A DNA stretch of 6,456 nucleotides from Bacillota bacterium (GCA_012727835.1 JAAYGE010000154.1:1-6456), one strand, 5' to 3'. Positions 1 to 6,226 are shown, numbered from the stretch's first letter. Numbers and translations: made by a program. Notes: generated by a model not told the origin, from the sequence alone.

Positions 1-823
1 CTATATAAGTGGCACAACTGTCCACTTCACTGCCCTGTTCATCGATCACTATCAGACTAATATTGTAAAGGTGCGGGTACCCTTGATCCCAACACCACCA
101 TAATTTGGGATCGGGCAGATTTAGTTTGAGATCCAGCTTATTGCTTCCCGGTTGCACGGTCAGAGAAAAATCTTGACTCACCTCTTTGCCTACGAAATTA
201 CGAGGTGTTATCTTGACGGTAACCTTCACTTGGCTAGCGACCGACCGCCAGATAAGGTCGGTCTGCAATTTAATTTGTGCCGAGTGCCAACCGGTCAGCC
301 GGGAATCAACCTGTAGGTTTTGCAAATAGCCCCGAAAGTTTTCCTGCAAGGTTACAGGACCCCAAATCCCCCCGGGATTGATCTGCGGGGGTTTACAATC
401 CCACTCCCCATAAATACCGATAACCATGTCTCTCCAAGAAACATTGGCCGGAGGACAGTCAACCCGGATTGCCAAGACGTTGCCCTCTGGCAACAGGTGA
501 TCCGGCTGGATTTCCCAACTCATGGGGGTAAAATATCCTTCATGGGTGCCTAAGAGATCGCCATTCAGCCAGGCAGTAGTTCGATAAAAAGCCCCACCGA
601 TGCTTAGCCGGATCACTGGCCACGTCAGTGTGGGCTGCCAATCAAAGGTGGTGCGATAAAAAACACTGCCCTTATGGGTAGCCAATTCGGGTTCGAGTTG
701 CCAATGACCAGGAACAGTTAGCAAGTATTCCGGTTGCATTTCAAAATCCGGCAGATAGAAGCTATCTGCAACGCCGACACTGGTCCAGCCTTGCCACTGA
801 CCACCTAGATCATATTTTGGCAT
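1..823 (-). CDS. Glycoside hydrolase family 2 protein, N-terminal part (gene cut by window edge)
   Basis: I read this gene by translating the minus strand from the ATG at 823-821; it stays open for 274 codons to the window edge, so the C-terminal part is missing. Residues about 1-160 look like the jelly-roll sugar-binding domain of GH2 enzymes (beta-galactosidase, beta-glucuronidase, beta-mannosidase): FYRTTF near 55-60, AWLNGDLLGTHEGYFTP at 84-100 and GGIWGPVTLQ at 151-160 are typical family blocks. Residues about 165-274 fit the following immunoglobulin-like sandwich, which ends in the family-like LWWCWDQGYPHLYNI (241-255). The catalytic TIM barrel would lie beyond the window, so neither activity nor substrate can be assigned. 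No signal peptide is visible, so the protein is probably cytoplasmic. A Shine-Dalgarno-like AGGGGTGAG (827-835) lies just before the start, and the gene begins 15 bp after the mtnA stop codon, suggesting co-transcription. Confidence 0.85.
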   Translation of the reverse strand, partial: MPKYDLGGQWQGWTSVGVADSFYLPDFEMQPEYLLTVPGHWQLEPELATHKGSVFYRTTFDWQPTLTWPVIRLSIGGAFYRTTAWLNGDLLGTHEGYFTPMSWEIQPDHLLPEGNVLAIRVDCPPANVSWRDMVIGIYGEWDCKPPQINPGGIWGPVTLQENFRGYLQNLQVDSRLTGWHSAQIKLQTDLIWRSVASQVKVTVKITPRNFVGKEVSQDFSLTVQPGSNKLDLKLNLPDPKLWWCWDQGYPHLYNISLIVIDEQGSEVDSCATYI

Positions 824-838
824 ACTCTCACCCCTTTT

Positions 839-1861
839 TTATCTTAATGTGACCAAGGTCTCAGAAAAAGGTGGCTTAATGATGCCCTTCTCAGTGATCA
901 AGGCGGTTACCAAGCGGGCCGGGGTCACATCAAAGGCCGGATTCCAGACCTGCGTACCCTCCGGCGCTAAGGGGAAATCGCCCACATGGGTAACTTCCTT
1001 CGCTTCCCGCTCTTCTATAACAATTTCCTCGCCCGACCGGATACCCAAATCGAGGGTAGACAGCGGACAAGCCACATAAAAGGGAATCTGGTGCTCTTTA
1101 GCAAGTACAGCTAGTGTATAAGTGCCAATCTTATTAGCCACATCGCCGTTGGCGGCCACCCGGTCAGCACCCACAATTACTAAGTCAACCCCCCCCTTGG
1201 CCATCAACCAACCGGCCATGCTATCGGTAATGAGGGTAACGGGAATACCGTCTTGCATCAATTCAAAGGTGGTAAGACGGCTGCCCTGCAAATAGGGGCG
1301 CGTTTCATCGGCGAAGCCTTCCACCTGCTTGCCCTGCTCCACAGCGGCTCGAATCACACCCAAGGCCGTACCATAACCCACGGTAGCCAACGCCCCCGCA
1401 TTACAATGGGTTAGTATACGAGCCCGGTCAGGTACTAATTGGGCGCCGAAGCGTCCGATAGCCCGGTTTACCTCCACGTCTTCGGCCGCAATAGCGTCGG
1501 CTTCTTGCTCCAGCCGAACAGCCAGGGCACTGCCACACAGGCCGCTGCAGACTCTCAACATGCGCTCGATAGCCCAAGCCAAATTCACCGCCGTTGGACG
1601 GGTGGCACGCAATTCGGCAGCGGCCCGCTCCAACACTGCCTGGCAAGCGGCCGGCGTAACCTCCTGCTGACAGGCTTGGGCCGCCAATACTAGGCCATAG
1701 GCAGCAGCCGCCCCAATGGCCGGCGCCCCTCTTACAATCATCTGCTTAATAGCCTTAGCCACATCCTGATAGGTATGGCATTCAACCCAGTCTATTGTGG
1801 CCGGTAATTTGGTTTGATCTAGTAGTTTCAGACTGTGACCAGTCCAAGCAACCGCTCGCAT
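839..1861 (-). CDS. mtnA: S-methyl-5-thioribose-1-phosphate isomerase (MtnA)
   Basis: This 340-residue protein has the full usual length of MtnA, a cytosolic aldose-ketose isomerase of the eIF2B-related family. It converts methylthioribose 1-phosphate to methylthioribulose 1-phosphate in recycling of methylthioadenosine, the by-product of polyamine and other SAM-dependent synthesis. Recognised blocks are RGAPAIGAAAAYGL (44-57), THCNAGALATVGYGTALG (151-168), TDSMAG (212-217), and GADRVAANGDVANKIGTY (231-248). The expected catalytic cysteine and aspartate are C153 and D233; their 80-residue separation equals that of C160 and D240 in the Bacillus enzyme. The start is preceded by a purine-rich but weak ribosome site (GGGCGGGAG). 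The gene follows the polymerase gene by 39 bp, with no SAM riboswitch or terminator in that gap. No other methionine-salvage gene is in the window. Related ribose-1,5-bisphosphate isomerases are the main alternative, but the motifs and length favour MtnA. Confidence 0.93.
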   Translation of the reverse strand: MRAVAWTGHSLKLLDQTKLPATIDWVECHTYQDVAKAIKQMIVRGAPAIGAAAAYGLVLAAQACQQEVTPAACQAVLERAAAELRATRPTAVNLAWAIERMLRVCSGLCGSALAVRLEQEADAIAAEDVEVNRAIGRFGAQLVPDRARILTHCNAGALATVGYGTALGVIRAAVEQGKQVEGFADETRPYLQGSRLTTFELMQDGIPVTLITDSMAGWLMAKGGVDLVIVGADRVAANGDVANKIGTYTLAVLAKEHQIPFYVACPLSTLDLGIRSGEEIVIEEREAKEVTHVGDFPLAPEGTQVWNPAFDVTPARLVTALITEKGIIKPPFSETLVTLR

Positions 1862-1900
1862 CTTTCGCTCCCGCCCTTCTATACAAATGCAATTTGCCTT

Positions 1901-2833
1901 TTACAGTCTTCGCCACTTTGTTGCTACTTCCTGCTCCTCCAGATCAACTAATAGGTGATCCATGGACTGCTCCAGCTGCAGCACCGGTTTAAACAGATCG
2001 CCATGAATCTGGAGGCGATCTTTAATCGTTAGAATTGTGAAGTCCTGAGGACGAACTTGCATCCCTTCTATTTCAGCCCAAGTGACTGGGGTGGATACGG
2101 GGGCTCCTCCTTTTGGGCGCACACCATAAACGGTAGCCAGGGTCTGACCGAAAGCGTTTTGTAGGTAATCTAAATAGAGCTTACCTTCCCGTTTAGCAAT
2201 GGTCCGTTCCATGGTAGTAATCTCCGGCAAGACCGAGTGCACTGCTTGGCATAGCGCCTTAGCTACTAGCCGGATCTGTTCATAGGTATAAACCGGCCTT
2301 ACGGGCACAAAAATTTGTATTCCTGTTGATCCGGAAAGCTTAGGAAAGCCTTTTAGTCCCCACAACTCCAACCCTTTCCCGACGGCTATAGCTGTTTGAC
2401 AGATGTCTTCCCAGGTGGCCTTTTCCATCGGGTCTAAATCCAAAACCATATAAGTAGGATGCAACAAGTTGTCGGCGCGCGAAAGAAAGGGATGAATCTC
2501 AAAGGCACCGGAATTTACGACCCAAATCAACGAGGCCACATCGTCTACTAAGCAGTAATTGATGACTCGTCCTTTATCCGATTCTACAGGATAGGTTTTT
2601 AACCAGCTGGGGGCATGCTGGGGGGTGTTCTTTTGATAAAAGGATTTACCGAGCCACCCCTCAGGATATCGGGTTAAAACCAGTGGGCGCCCCTGCAAAT
2701 GGGGTAACAGCCAGGGAGCGATTTCGATGTAATAATTGATTACATCGCCCTTTGTTATCCCCTCCTCAGGCCACCAAAGCTTATCTAAATTGGTAACGGT
2801 TACTTCCCGGTCGCCAATCTTTAGTGTAGCCAT
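1901..2833 (-). CDS. Stand-alone LigD-type NHEJ polymerase/primase (PolDom)
   Basis: This 310-residue protein matches the polymerase domain of bacterial LigD, an archaeo-eukaryotic primase fold enzyme that adds nucleotides, often ribonucleotides, to fill gaps at DNA ends held by Ku. The N-terminal block VTVTNLDKLWWPEEGITKGD (11-30) and QKNTPQHAPSW (67-77) are family signatures. Motif I is LDLDP (131-135), with metal-binding D132 and D134. Motif II is SGSTGIQIFVP (167-177), where Q173 stands at the position that is histidine in many homologues. Motif III is LYLDYLQN (219-226), with D222. All three acidic metal ligands are therefore present and the protein should be active. It carries no ligase or phosphoesterase domain. 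The start overlaps the end of the ligase gene by 13 bp in another frame and has a good GGAGGTG site (2839-2845) within ligase codons, so translation is probably coupled. Gene symbol left blank because the name ligD properly refers to the fused protein. Confidence 0.92.
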   Translation of the reverse strand: MATLKIGDREVTVTNLDKLWWPEEGITKGDVINYYIEIAPWLLPHLQGRPLVLTRYPEGWLGKSFYQKNTPQHAPSWLKTYPVESDKGRVINYCLVDDVASLIWVVNSGAFEIHPFLSRADNLLHPTYMVLDLDPMEKATWEDICQTAIAVGKGLELWGLKGFPKLSGSTGIQIFVPVRPVYTYEQIRLVAKALCQAVHSVLPEITTMERTIAKREGKLYLDYLQNAFGQTLATVYGVRPKGGAPVSTPVTWAEIEGMQVRPQDFTILTIKDRLQIHGDLFKPVLQLEQSMDHLLVDLEEQEVATKWRRL

Positions 2834-3786
2834 GGAGGCACCTCCCCTGGGGGTAAGCTACAGTCCGCCTTTGTCACTGGCAAGAAACCTAACACCACCG
2901 GCGCCCGCAGTTTACCGTCGGCCGACCACTCCTGGAAACGGATTTTGGCTGCCAAATAAGGCTCCACCCAACAGATCCGGCGGTCACCTTCCGCTGGTAC
3001 GGTAGAAATAAATGGACTTTGCTCCCGTTCTGCCGCCTGTAAGAATCCTTGTAGGGCCTCCCAATCAGCAGCCTTAAGACCGCTGGCGGCCCGCCCCACA
3101 TAAACTAACCCTTTCTCTCCATATAGTCCCAGGAGAAGAGCGGAAGGCAAACCGTTGCGCAGGGTATAACCCCCTACTGCGCAATCAAGCTGACGCCAAT
3201 GTTTTACTTTACGCCAATCGGTGCTCTTTTTTCCCGGTCTATAGGCGCTTTGTAGCCGTTTGCATACGATCCCTTCCCAGCCCAGTTGACCCACCGCCTT
3301 ATAGAGGGCTTTCCCTTCAGGAAAATTCTCCACCAGGTGTAGTTGGGAACATCCATCGGGCCAATTCTCGGCCAAAGTAGCCTGTCGAGCCTCTAATGGC
3401 CAAGGGCGAATATCCTTGCCCTGCCAATAAAGCATATCGAAAACCGCATAGGTAACAGGAAATTCCTCCATTCCCCGTCTTATTGCTGCCGCTTGCCGCC
3501 GTTGCTCCCGTTTGAGGATAAGCTCAAACTGTGGTTTTCCAGCGGCTAGCACCACCAGCTCCCCGTCCACTACCGTGCCGGCGGGAAAGGCGGTCACCAG
3601 CTGGGCAATTTCCGGGTATTGCTGGGTACGGCTGACTCCCTTACGGTTTATCAACTGCACCTGTTGGCTAGACCAAAGGGCTAACATGCGCACCCCATCC
3701 CATTTGACTTGGAAGGTCCAGCCGGCCTCATTAAAGGGTTCGGGCCAAGGAATCGGCTCCATGGGGCGCAAGTCATAATTACCCAT
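2821..3786 (-). CDS. Stand-alone ATP-dependent DNA ligase of the LigD type
   Basis: This 321-residue protein corresponds to the ligase domain of LigD and seals nicks or joined ends after forming a covalent lysyl-AMP. The nucleotidyltransferase domain occupies about residues 1-198: motif I KWDGVR (28-33) places the adenylated lysine at K28, motif III is DGELVVL (74-80), motif IIIa is YAVFDMLY (113-120), motif IV is EGIVCKR (171-177), and motif V is WRKVKHW (191-197). An OB-fold domain follows, with YVGRAASGL (229-237) and the terminal family block KIRFQEWSADGKLRAPVVLGF (about 281-301). The length is that of a ligase core alone, so the polymerase and phosphoesterase modules are not fused here. 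It starts 2 bp after the ku stop codon with only a weak ribosome site, implying coupled re-initiation after ku translation. Gene order ligase then polymerase mirrors the domain order of the fused Bacillus LigD. Confidence 0.93.
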   Translation of the reverse strand: MGNYDLRPMEPIPWPEPFNEAGWTFQVKWDGVRMLALWSSQQVQLINRKGVSRTQQYPEIAQLVTAFPAGTVVDGELVVLAAGKPQFELILKREQRRQAAAIRRGMEEFPVTYAVFDMLYWQGKDIRPWPLEARQATLAENWPDGCSQLHLVENFPEGKALYKAVGQLGWEGIVCKRLQSAYRPGKKSTDWRKVKHWRQLDCAVGGYTLRNGLPSALLLGLYGEKGLVYVGRAASGLKAADWEALQGFLQAAEREQSPFISTVPAEGDRRICWVEPYLAAKIRFQEWSADGKLRAPVVLGFLPVTKADCSLPPGEVPPWLH

Positions 3787-3788
3787 CG

Positions 3789-4577
3789 TTACGCACCCGT
3801 TTTTTGCTTGCTTTTTTCCACTAGTGCTAAGCTGGCCTGCAAAGCCTCCATTAGGTCGATTACCTGACCCGAAGGTTGTTCTTTAGGCACGGCCACTGCC
3901 TCACCGGCAATCTTGGCTTCGATCACCTTCAGTAACTCATCCCGGTAATCGTCGGTATACTTTTCCGGTTGGAAAGAGCCGCTCAAGCTTTCAATTAACT
4001 GGGTAGCCATCCGCATCTCCCCCTCCTGCAAGGCGATTTCACGCTCTGGGAGAAGGGAATCGGCCGCTCGGATTTCATCGGGATAAAACATCAAGGCTAA
4101 GGATAAACACTGGGGCAAAACCCGGACGGCCGCCAAGTGTTGCTTGTTGCGTAATACCACTTTAGCAATAGCGACTTTTCCCGTTTCTTCCATAGCCTTA
4201 CGTAGCAACCAGTAGGCTTTTTGCCCCGTGTCCCCTACCCCTAGATAATAAGATTTATAAAAATAGATGGGGTCGATTTCCTCTAAATCTACAAAGTCGA
4301 TAATATCGATGGAGCGGGTTTGGGCAATAGCCAGCGCTTCCAGTTCCTCTTCATCCAAAACTACAAAGCGCCCCTTCTCGTACTCGTAGGCCTTCACCAA
4401 CTCCTCGGCTGCCACCTCCTGCTGGCAGGTGGGGCAAAACTTGCGATACTGAATTGGCGTATTACAGGCCTTATGTAAGGTGCGAAAGCGAATATCCTTG
4501 TCTTGGGTAGCCGCAAACATTTTCACTGGCACATTGACTAGACCAAAGCTTATAGATCCATTCCAAATACTGCGCAT
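3789..4577 (-). CDS. ku: Non-homologous end-joining protein Ku
   Basis: This 262-residue protein is a bacterial Ku, which forms a homodimeric ring around DNA double-strand ends and recruits LigD-type enzymes. The opening RSIWNGSISFGLVNVPVKMF (2-21) is highly diagnostic. The Ku beta-barrel core continues through YEYEKGRFVVLDEEELEAL (64-82), the DIIDFVDLEEIDPIYFYKSYYLG block (91-113), and the QLIESLSGSFQPEKYTDDYR segment (193-212). The C-terminal tail is short and ends QASLALVEKSKQKTGA, resembling the minimal C-terminus of many bacterial Ku proteins rather than the long basic extensions of some actinobacterial ones. H35, C38, C48 and C51 form an HxxC-x9-CxxC pattern that could bind zinc. A strong ribosome site GGAGGTGG (4585-4592) precedes the ATG by 7 bases. 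It is the first gene of the tight ku-ligase-polymerase set and lies 70 bp after an unrecognised gene. Family assignment is essentially certain; the metal site is inference. Confidence 0.97.
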   Translation of the reverse strand: MRSIWNGSISFGLVNVPVKMFAATQDKDIRFRTLHKACNTPIQYRKFCPTCQQEVAAEELVKAYEYEKGRFVVLDEEELEALAIAQTRSIDIIDFVDLEEIDPIYFYKSYYLGVGDTGQKAYWLLRKAMEETGKVAIAKVVLRNKQHLAAVRVLPQCLSLALMFYPDEIRAADSLLPEREIALQEGEMRMATQLIESLSGSFQPEKYTDDYRDELLKVIEAKIAGEAVAVPKEQPSGQVIDLMEALQASLALVEKSKQKTGA

Positions 4578-4647
4578 AAGAAAACCACCTCCAGTAGGCT
4601 TTTGTTTCTAGCCTAACCGTCGGTGGTATGCTTTAGTCTATCGAAAT
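4578..4647 (-). other. 70-bp gap before ku with a small inverted repeat
   Basis: The gap between the unrecognised gene and ku holds the ku Shine-Dalgarno GGAGGTGG (4585-4592) and, just upstream of it, an inverted repeat TAGGCT / AGCCTA (4595-4600 and 4610-4615) with a 9-base spacer. It lacks a U-tract, so it does not look like an intrinsic terminator. No convincing sigma-A promoter is visible, although CATACCA at 4624-4630 resembles the -10 element of forespore sigma factors without a matching -35. The ku set could be transcribed from upstream or from an unrecognised promoter here. Confidence 0.4.
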
Positions 4648-5439
4648 CTAGCGCTCACAGGGTGCAGTGCAGTCGGTACATTCCCGCTTTCTGGCTTTCA
4701 GCGGTGGCTCCTGTTTCAATTTCTGCACATATTCCATGACCACCTTTATGGCATCGGCCGCACCTTGAGCCGCAATCGTAACCGCACCTTCCGAGCCATC
4801 CACTCCTCCGGCTGCTACAACGGCAGCTTCCACGCCAAAGAGACCATTAAGAGCTTCGATCTCAGTGATTATTTCTCCGGTACTCACCACGAACATGCCG
4901 CAAGCCATCCCTACACGCTGATCGATCCGGCCATGGCCTAAGAGCCTACTGGCAGTAACCACGTCGGGGACCAGCTTCTCCATGCCTACCGGCATTACTA
5001 AATGGGCGCCACTGCCAGCTAGATAACCCATAGCTTGCCCGATAGTCCCTCCCGAACTGGAACCGAGCAAAATCCCCGCATTACCCAACAGGTCAAAAGC
5101 ATTTGCCCCTTTGATAAACACATCATCTGGGCCAAAATCTTTAATAACCTCGGTCCACGGTTGGTCAACCCGTTCCCCTTGCACAAAAACCGCCGATGCT
5201 AAGCGAGTAGCCGGGTCAGTAGTGCAAGCCACACCATCGGTTATGATACCGGCAGTGTACCTACCTTTATCGATGGTAGTCCCCGTTAATTCTTCCAACA
5301 CATAGGCGTTAGTGGTACCACCGGCAATTATCAAGCGTCCGTGGCGCAACGCCTGCTGTACGCAAGCCATTTCTGCCACCGCCTTTCCGATCAGGCGCTT
5401 AGATTGCCTCGGGGTTAACGTAAAAAAGCATGTCTGCAT
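4648..5439 (-). CDS. Unrecognised conserved-looking protein with C-terminal cysteine cluster
   Basis: I do not recognise a named family for this 263-residue protein. It is predicted soluble, with no signal peptide or clear membrane segment. It is rich in glycine-containing loops typical of alpha/beta nucleotide- or sugar-phosphate-binding folds: LIIAGGTTNAYVLEEL (36-51), DDVFIKGANAFDLLGNAGILLGSSSGGTIGQAMG (105-138) and VVAAGGVDGSEGAV (207-220). The pattern loosely recalls the NagB/RpiA/CoA-transferase-like superfamily, but that is a guess. A charged linker (about 238-253) leads to a terminal C254-x2-C257-x3-C261 cluster two residues from the end, which could bind a metal or an iron-sulfur cluster. 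The start is well supported by AGGAGGT (5447-5453) seven bases before the ATG. It lies 62 bp downstream of sigH and 70 bp upstream of ku on the same strand, so it may link the two, but no function follows from this alone. Confidence 0.85.
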   Translation of the reverse strand: MQTCFFTLTPRQSKRLIGKAVAEMACVQQALRHGRLIIAGGTTNAYVLEELTGTTIDKGRYTAGIITDGVACTTDPATRLASAVFVQGERVDQPWTEVIKDFGPDDVFIKGANAFDLLGNAGILLGSSSGGTIGQAMGYLAGSGAHLVMPVGMEKLVPDVVTASRLLGHGRIDQRVGMACGMFVVSTGEIITEIEALNGLFGVEAAVVAAGGVDGSEGAVTIAAQGAADAIKVVMEYVQKLKQEPPLKARKRECTDCTAPCER

Positions 5440-5446
5440 GTCTTGT

Positions 5447-5453
5447 ACCTCCT
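5447..5453 (-). promoter_or_regulatory. Strong ribosome binding site fixing the start of the unrecognised gene
   Basis: AGGAGGT on the minus strand is an exact match to the anti-Shine-Dalgarno complement, seven bases ahead of the ATG at 5439-5437. It makes this start much more likely than any internal ATG and suggests efficient translation. Confidence 0.8.
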
Positions 5454-5480
5454 GCCCATTTCAACTATGTATTTATTGTT

Positions 5481-5486
5481 ATTATA
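5481..5486 (-). promoter_or_regulatory. Possible -10 element before the unrecognised gene
   Basis: The 62-bp gap after sigH contains an exact TATAAT on the minus strand. The region 15-18 bp upstream, which falls at the end of sigH, shows nothing close to TTGACA, and there is no extended -10 TG. The gap is AT-rich, so a chance match is plausible. If real, it would give the downstream genes expression independent of sigH readthrough. Confidence 0.3.
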
Positions 5487-5501
5487 ACGCATGTAGTGGG
5501 T

Positions 5502-6140
5502 TTAGGCTGTTTCGCTAATTCGAGCGTCGATCTTTCGCTTGACACGGCAGAGGGCATTATCCACGGCTTTTGGTGTAGTATCCAGAGCTGATGCGATTTC
5601 CCGGTAGGTTTGGTCATTTAAGTACAACAAGAAAACTTTATATTCAAAATCGCTGAGCAAATACCGCAAGCTATCACATACGGCCTCCAACTGTTCCCGC
5701 ACCAAGAACATCTCCGCCGGGTCGGACGATCTTTCATCGGGCAACACTTCTAGTAACTGGCGGTCCGAACCATCGGTATAAATAGGCTTGTCCAGTGAAA
5801 GGTAATAATTCAAAGGCGCATGTTTTTGGCGAGAAGCAGCTTTTACAGCAATAATTACTTGGCGTGTTATGCACATTTCCGCAAAGGGGCGAAAGCTTGT
5901 CCCTCGCAAAGGCGAAAAATCCCGGATCGCTTTATGCAAACCAATCATGCCTTCTTGCAGGATATCATCCCGATCGGCCCCGGCGATGAAATAGGATTTT
6001 GCTTTGCTCATGATCAACGATCGGTATTTAAGAAGCAAATAGTCGCTGGCTCCCTCGTCCCCCTTTTGGGCAGCTTCTACCAACTCTTCATCGGTCAGTT
6101 GCGCATAAGAAGCCTGCTCGCCCACGGTCCATTGCAGCAT
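5502..6140 (-). CDS. sigH: RNA polymerase sigma-H factor, sporulation/transition-phase sigma
   Basis: This 212-residue sigma-70 family protein closely resembles SigH (Spo0H), which directs RNA polymerase to early sporulation and transition-state genes. Region 2.1-2.2 spans about 32-75, with DYLLLKYRSLIMSKAKSYF (33-51) and ADRDDILQEGMIGLHKAIRDF (55-75), nearly the Bacillus SigH wording. Region 2.3-2.4 follows with SFRPFAEMCITRQVIIAVKAASRQKHAPLN (82-111), then SLDKPIYTDGSDRQLLEVLP (115-134), another SigH hallmark. Region 4 (about 145-205) contains the helix-turn-helix TYREIASALDTTPKAVDNALCRVKRK (178-203). The length is close to the 218 residues of Bacillus SigH. The ribosome site before the ATG is weak (AGGGG or TTAGGT). 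A near-consensus sigma-A promoter and tandem Spo0A boxes lie upstream. The usual neighbours of sigH in Firmicutes (rpmG, secE, nusG, ribosomal proteins) are absent from the window, so this may be a relocated copy or a paralogue. Confidence 0.95.
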   Translation of the reverse strand: MLQWTVGEQASYAQLTDEELVEAAQKGDEGASDYLLLKYRSLIMSKAKSYFIAGADRDDILQEGMIGLHKAIRDFSPLRGTSFRPFAEMCITRQVIIAVKAASRQKHAPLNYYLSLDKPIYTDGSDRQLLEVLPDERSSDPAEMFLVREQLEAVCDSLRYLLSDFEYKVFLLYLNDQTYREIASALDTTPKAVDNALCRVKRKIDARISETA

Positions 6141-6182
6141 TATACCTAACCCCCTGGTGCAAATTATTTTGTTATTAAGTAG

Positions 6183-6197
6183 CTTTGCTTCACAAAG
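6183..6197 (-). other. Small inverted repeat in the sigH leader
   Basis: CTTTG and CAAAG flank a five-base loop at 6183-6197, just at or after the expected sigH transcription start. The five-pair stem is weak and A/T-flanked, so a regulatory role is only a possibility. Confidence 0.2.
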
Positions 6198-6226
6198 ATA
6201 ATAACTAACAAATATATCCTTGTCAA
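6198..6226 (-). promoter_or_regulatory. Sigma-A promoter of sigH
   Basis: On the minus strand an exact TTGACA (-35, 6226-6221) is followed by a 17-bp spacer and TATTAT (-10, 6203-6198), five of six consensus bases. This predicts a transcript start near 6191 and an untranslated leader of about 50 bases before the sigH ATG. It is the only strong promoter found for the minus-strand gene series. Confidence 0.8.

Noticed and set aside
320..553. Plus-strand 77-codon open frame
   Set aside because: It is antisense to the continuous GH2 reading frame, which has clear family motifs; the plus-strand product resembles nothing and has no good ribosome site.
1862..1900. SAM riboswitch or T-box before mtnA
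   Set aside because: The gap is only 39 bp and holds no stable stem or terminator; it is too short for either element.
2821..2860. Programmed or sequencing frameshift joining ligase and polymerase
   Set aside because: A ±1 shift could join the frames and short C and G runs are present, but both proteins have natural ends and the polymerase has its own GGAGGTG site and a typical N-terminus, so separate genes are the simpler reading.
4624..4653. SigG-type forespore promoter before ku
   Set aside because: CATACCA matches the forespore -10 at six of seven positions, but no -35 resembling TGAATA occurs at 16-18 bp upstream, so only half of the promoter is present.
5820..6149. Plus-strand 109-codon open frame
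   Set aside because: It lies wholly antisense to sigH, whose translation is unmistakable, so it is a shadow frame.
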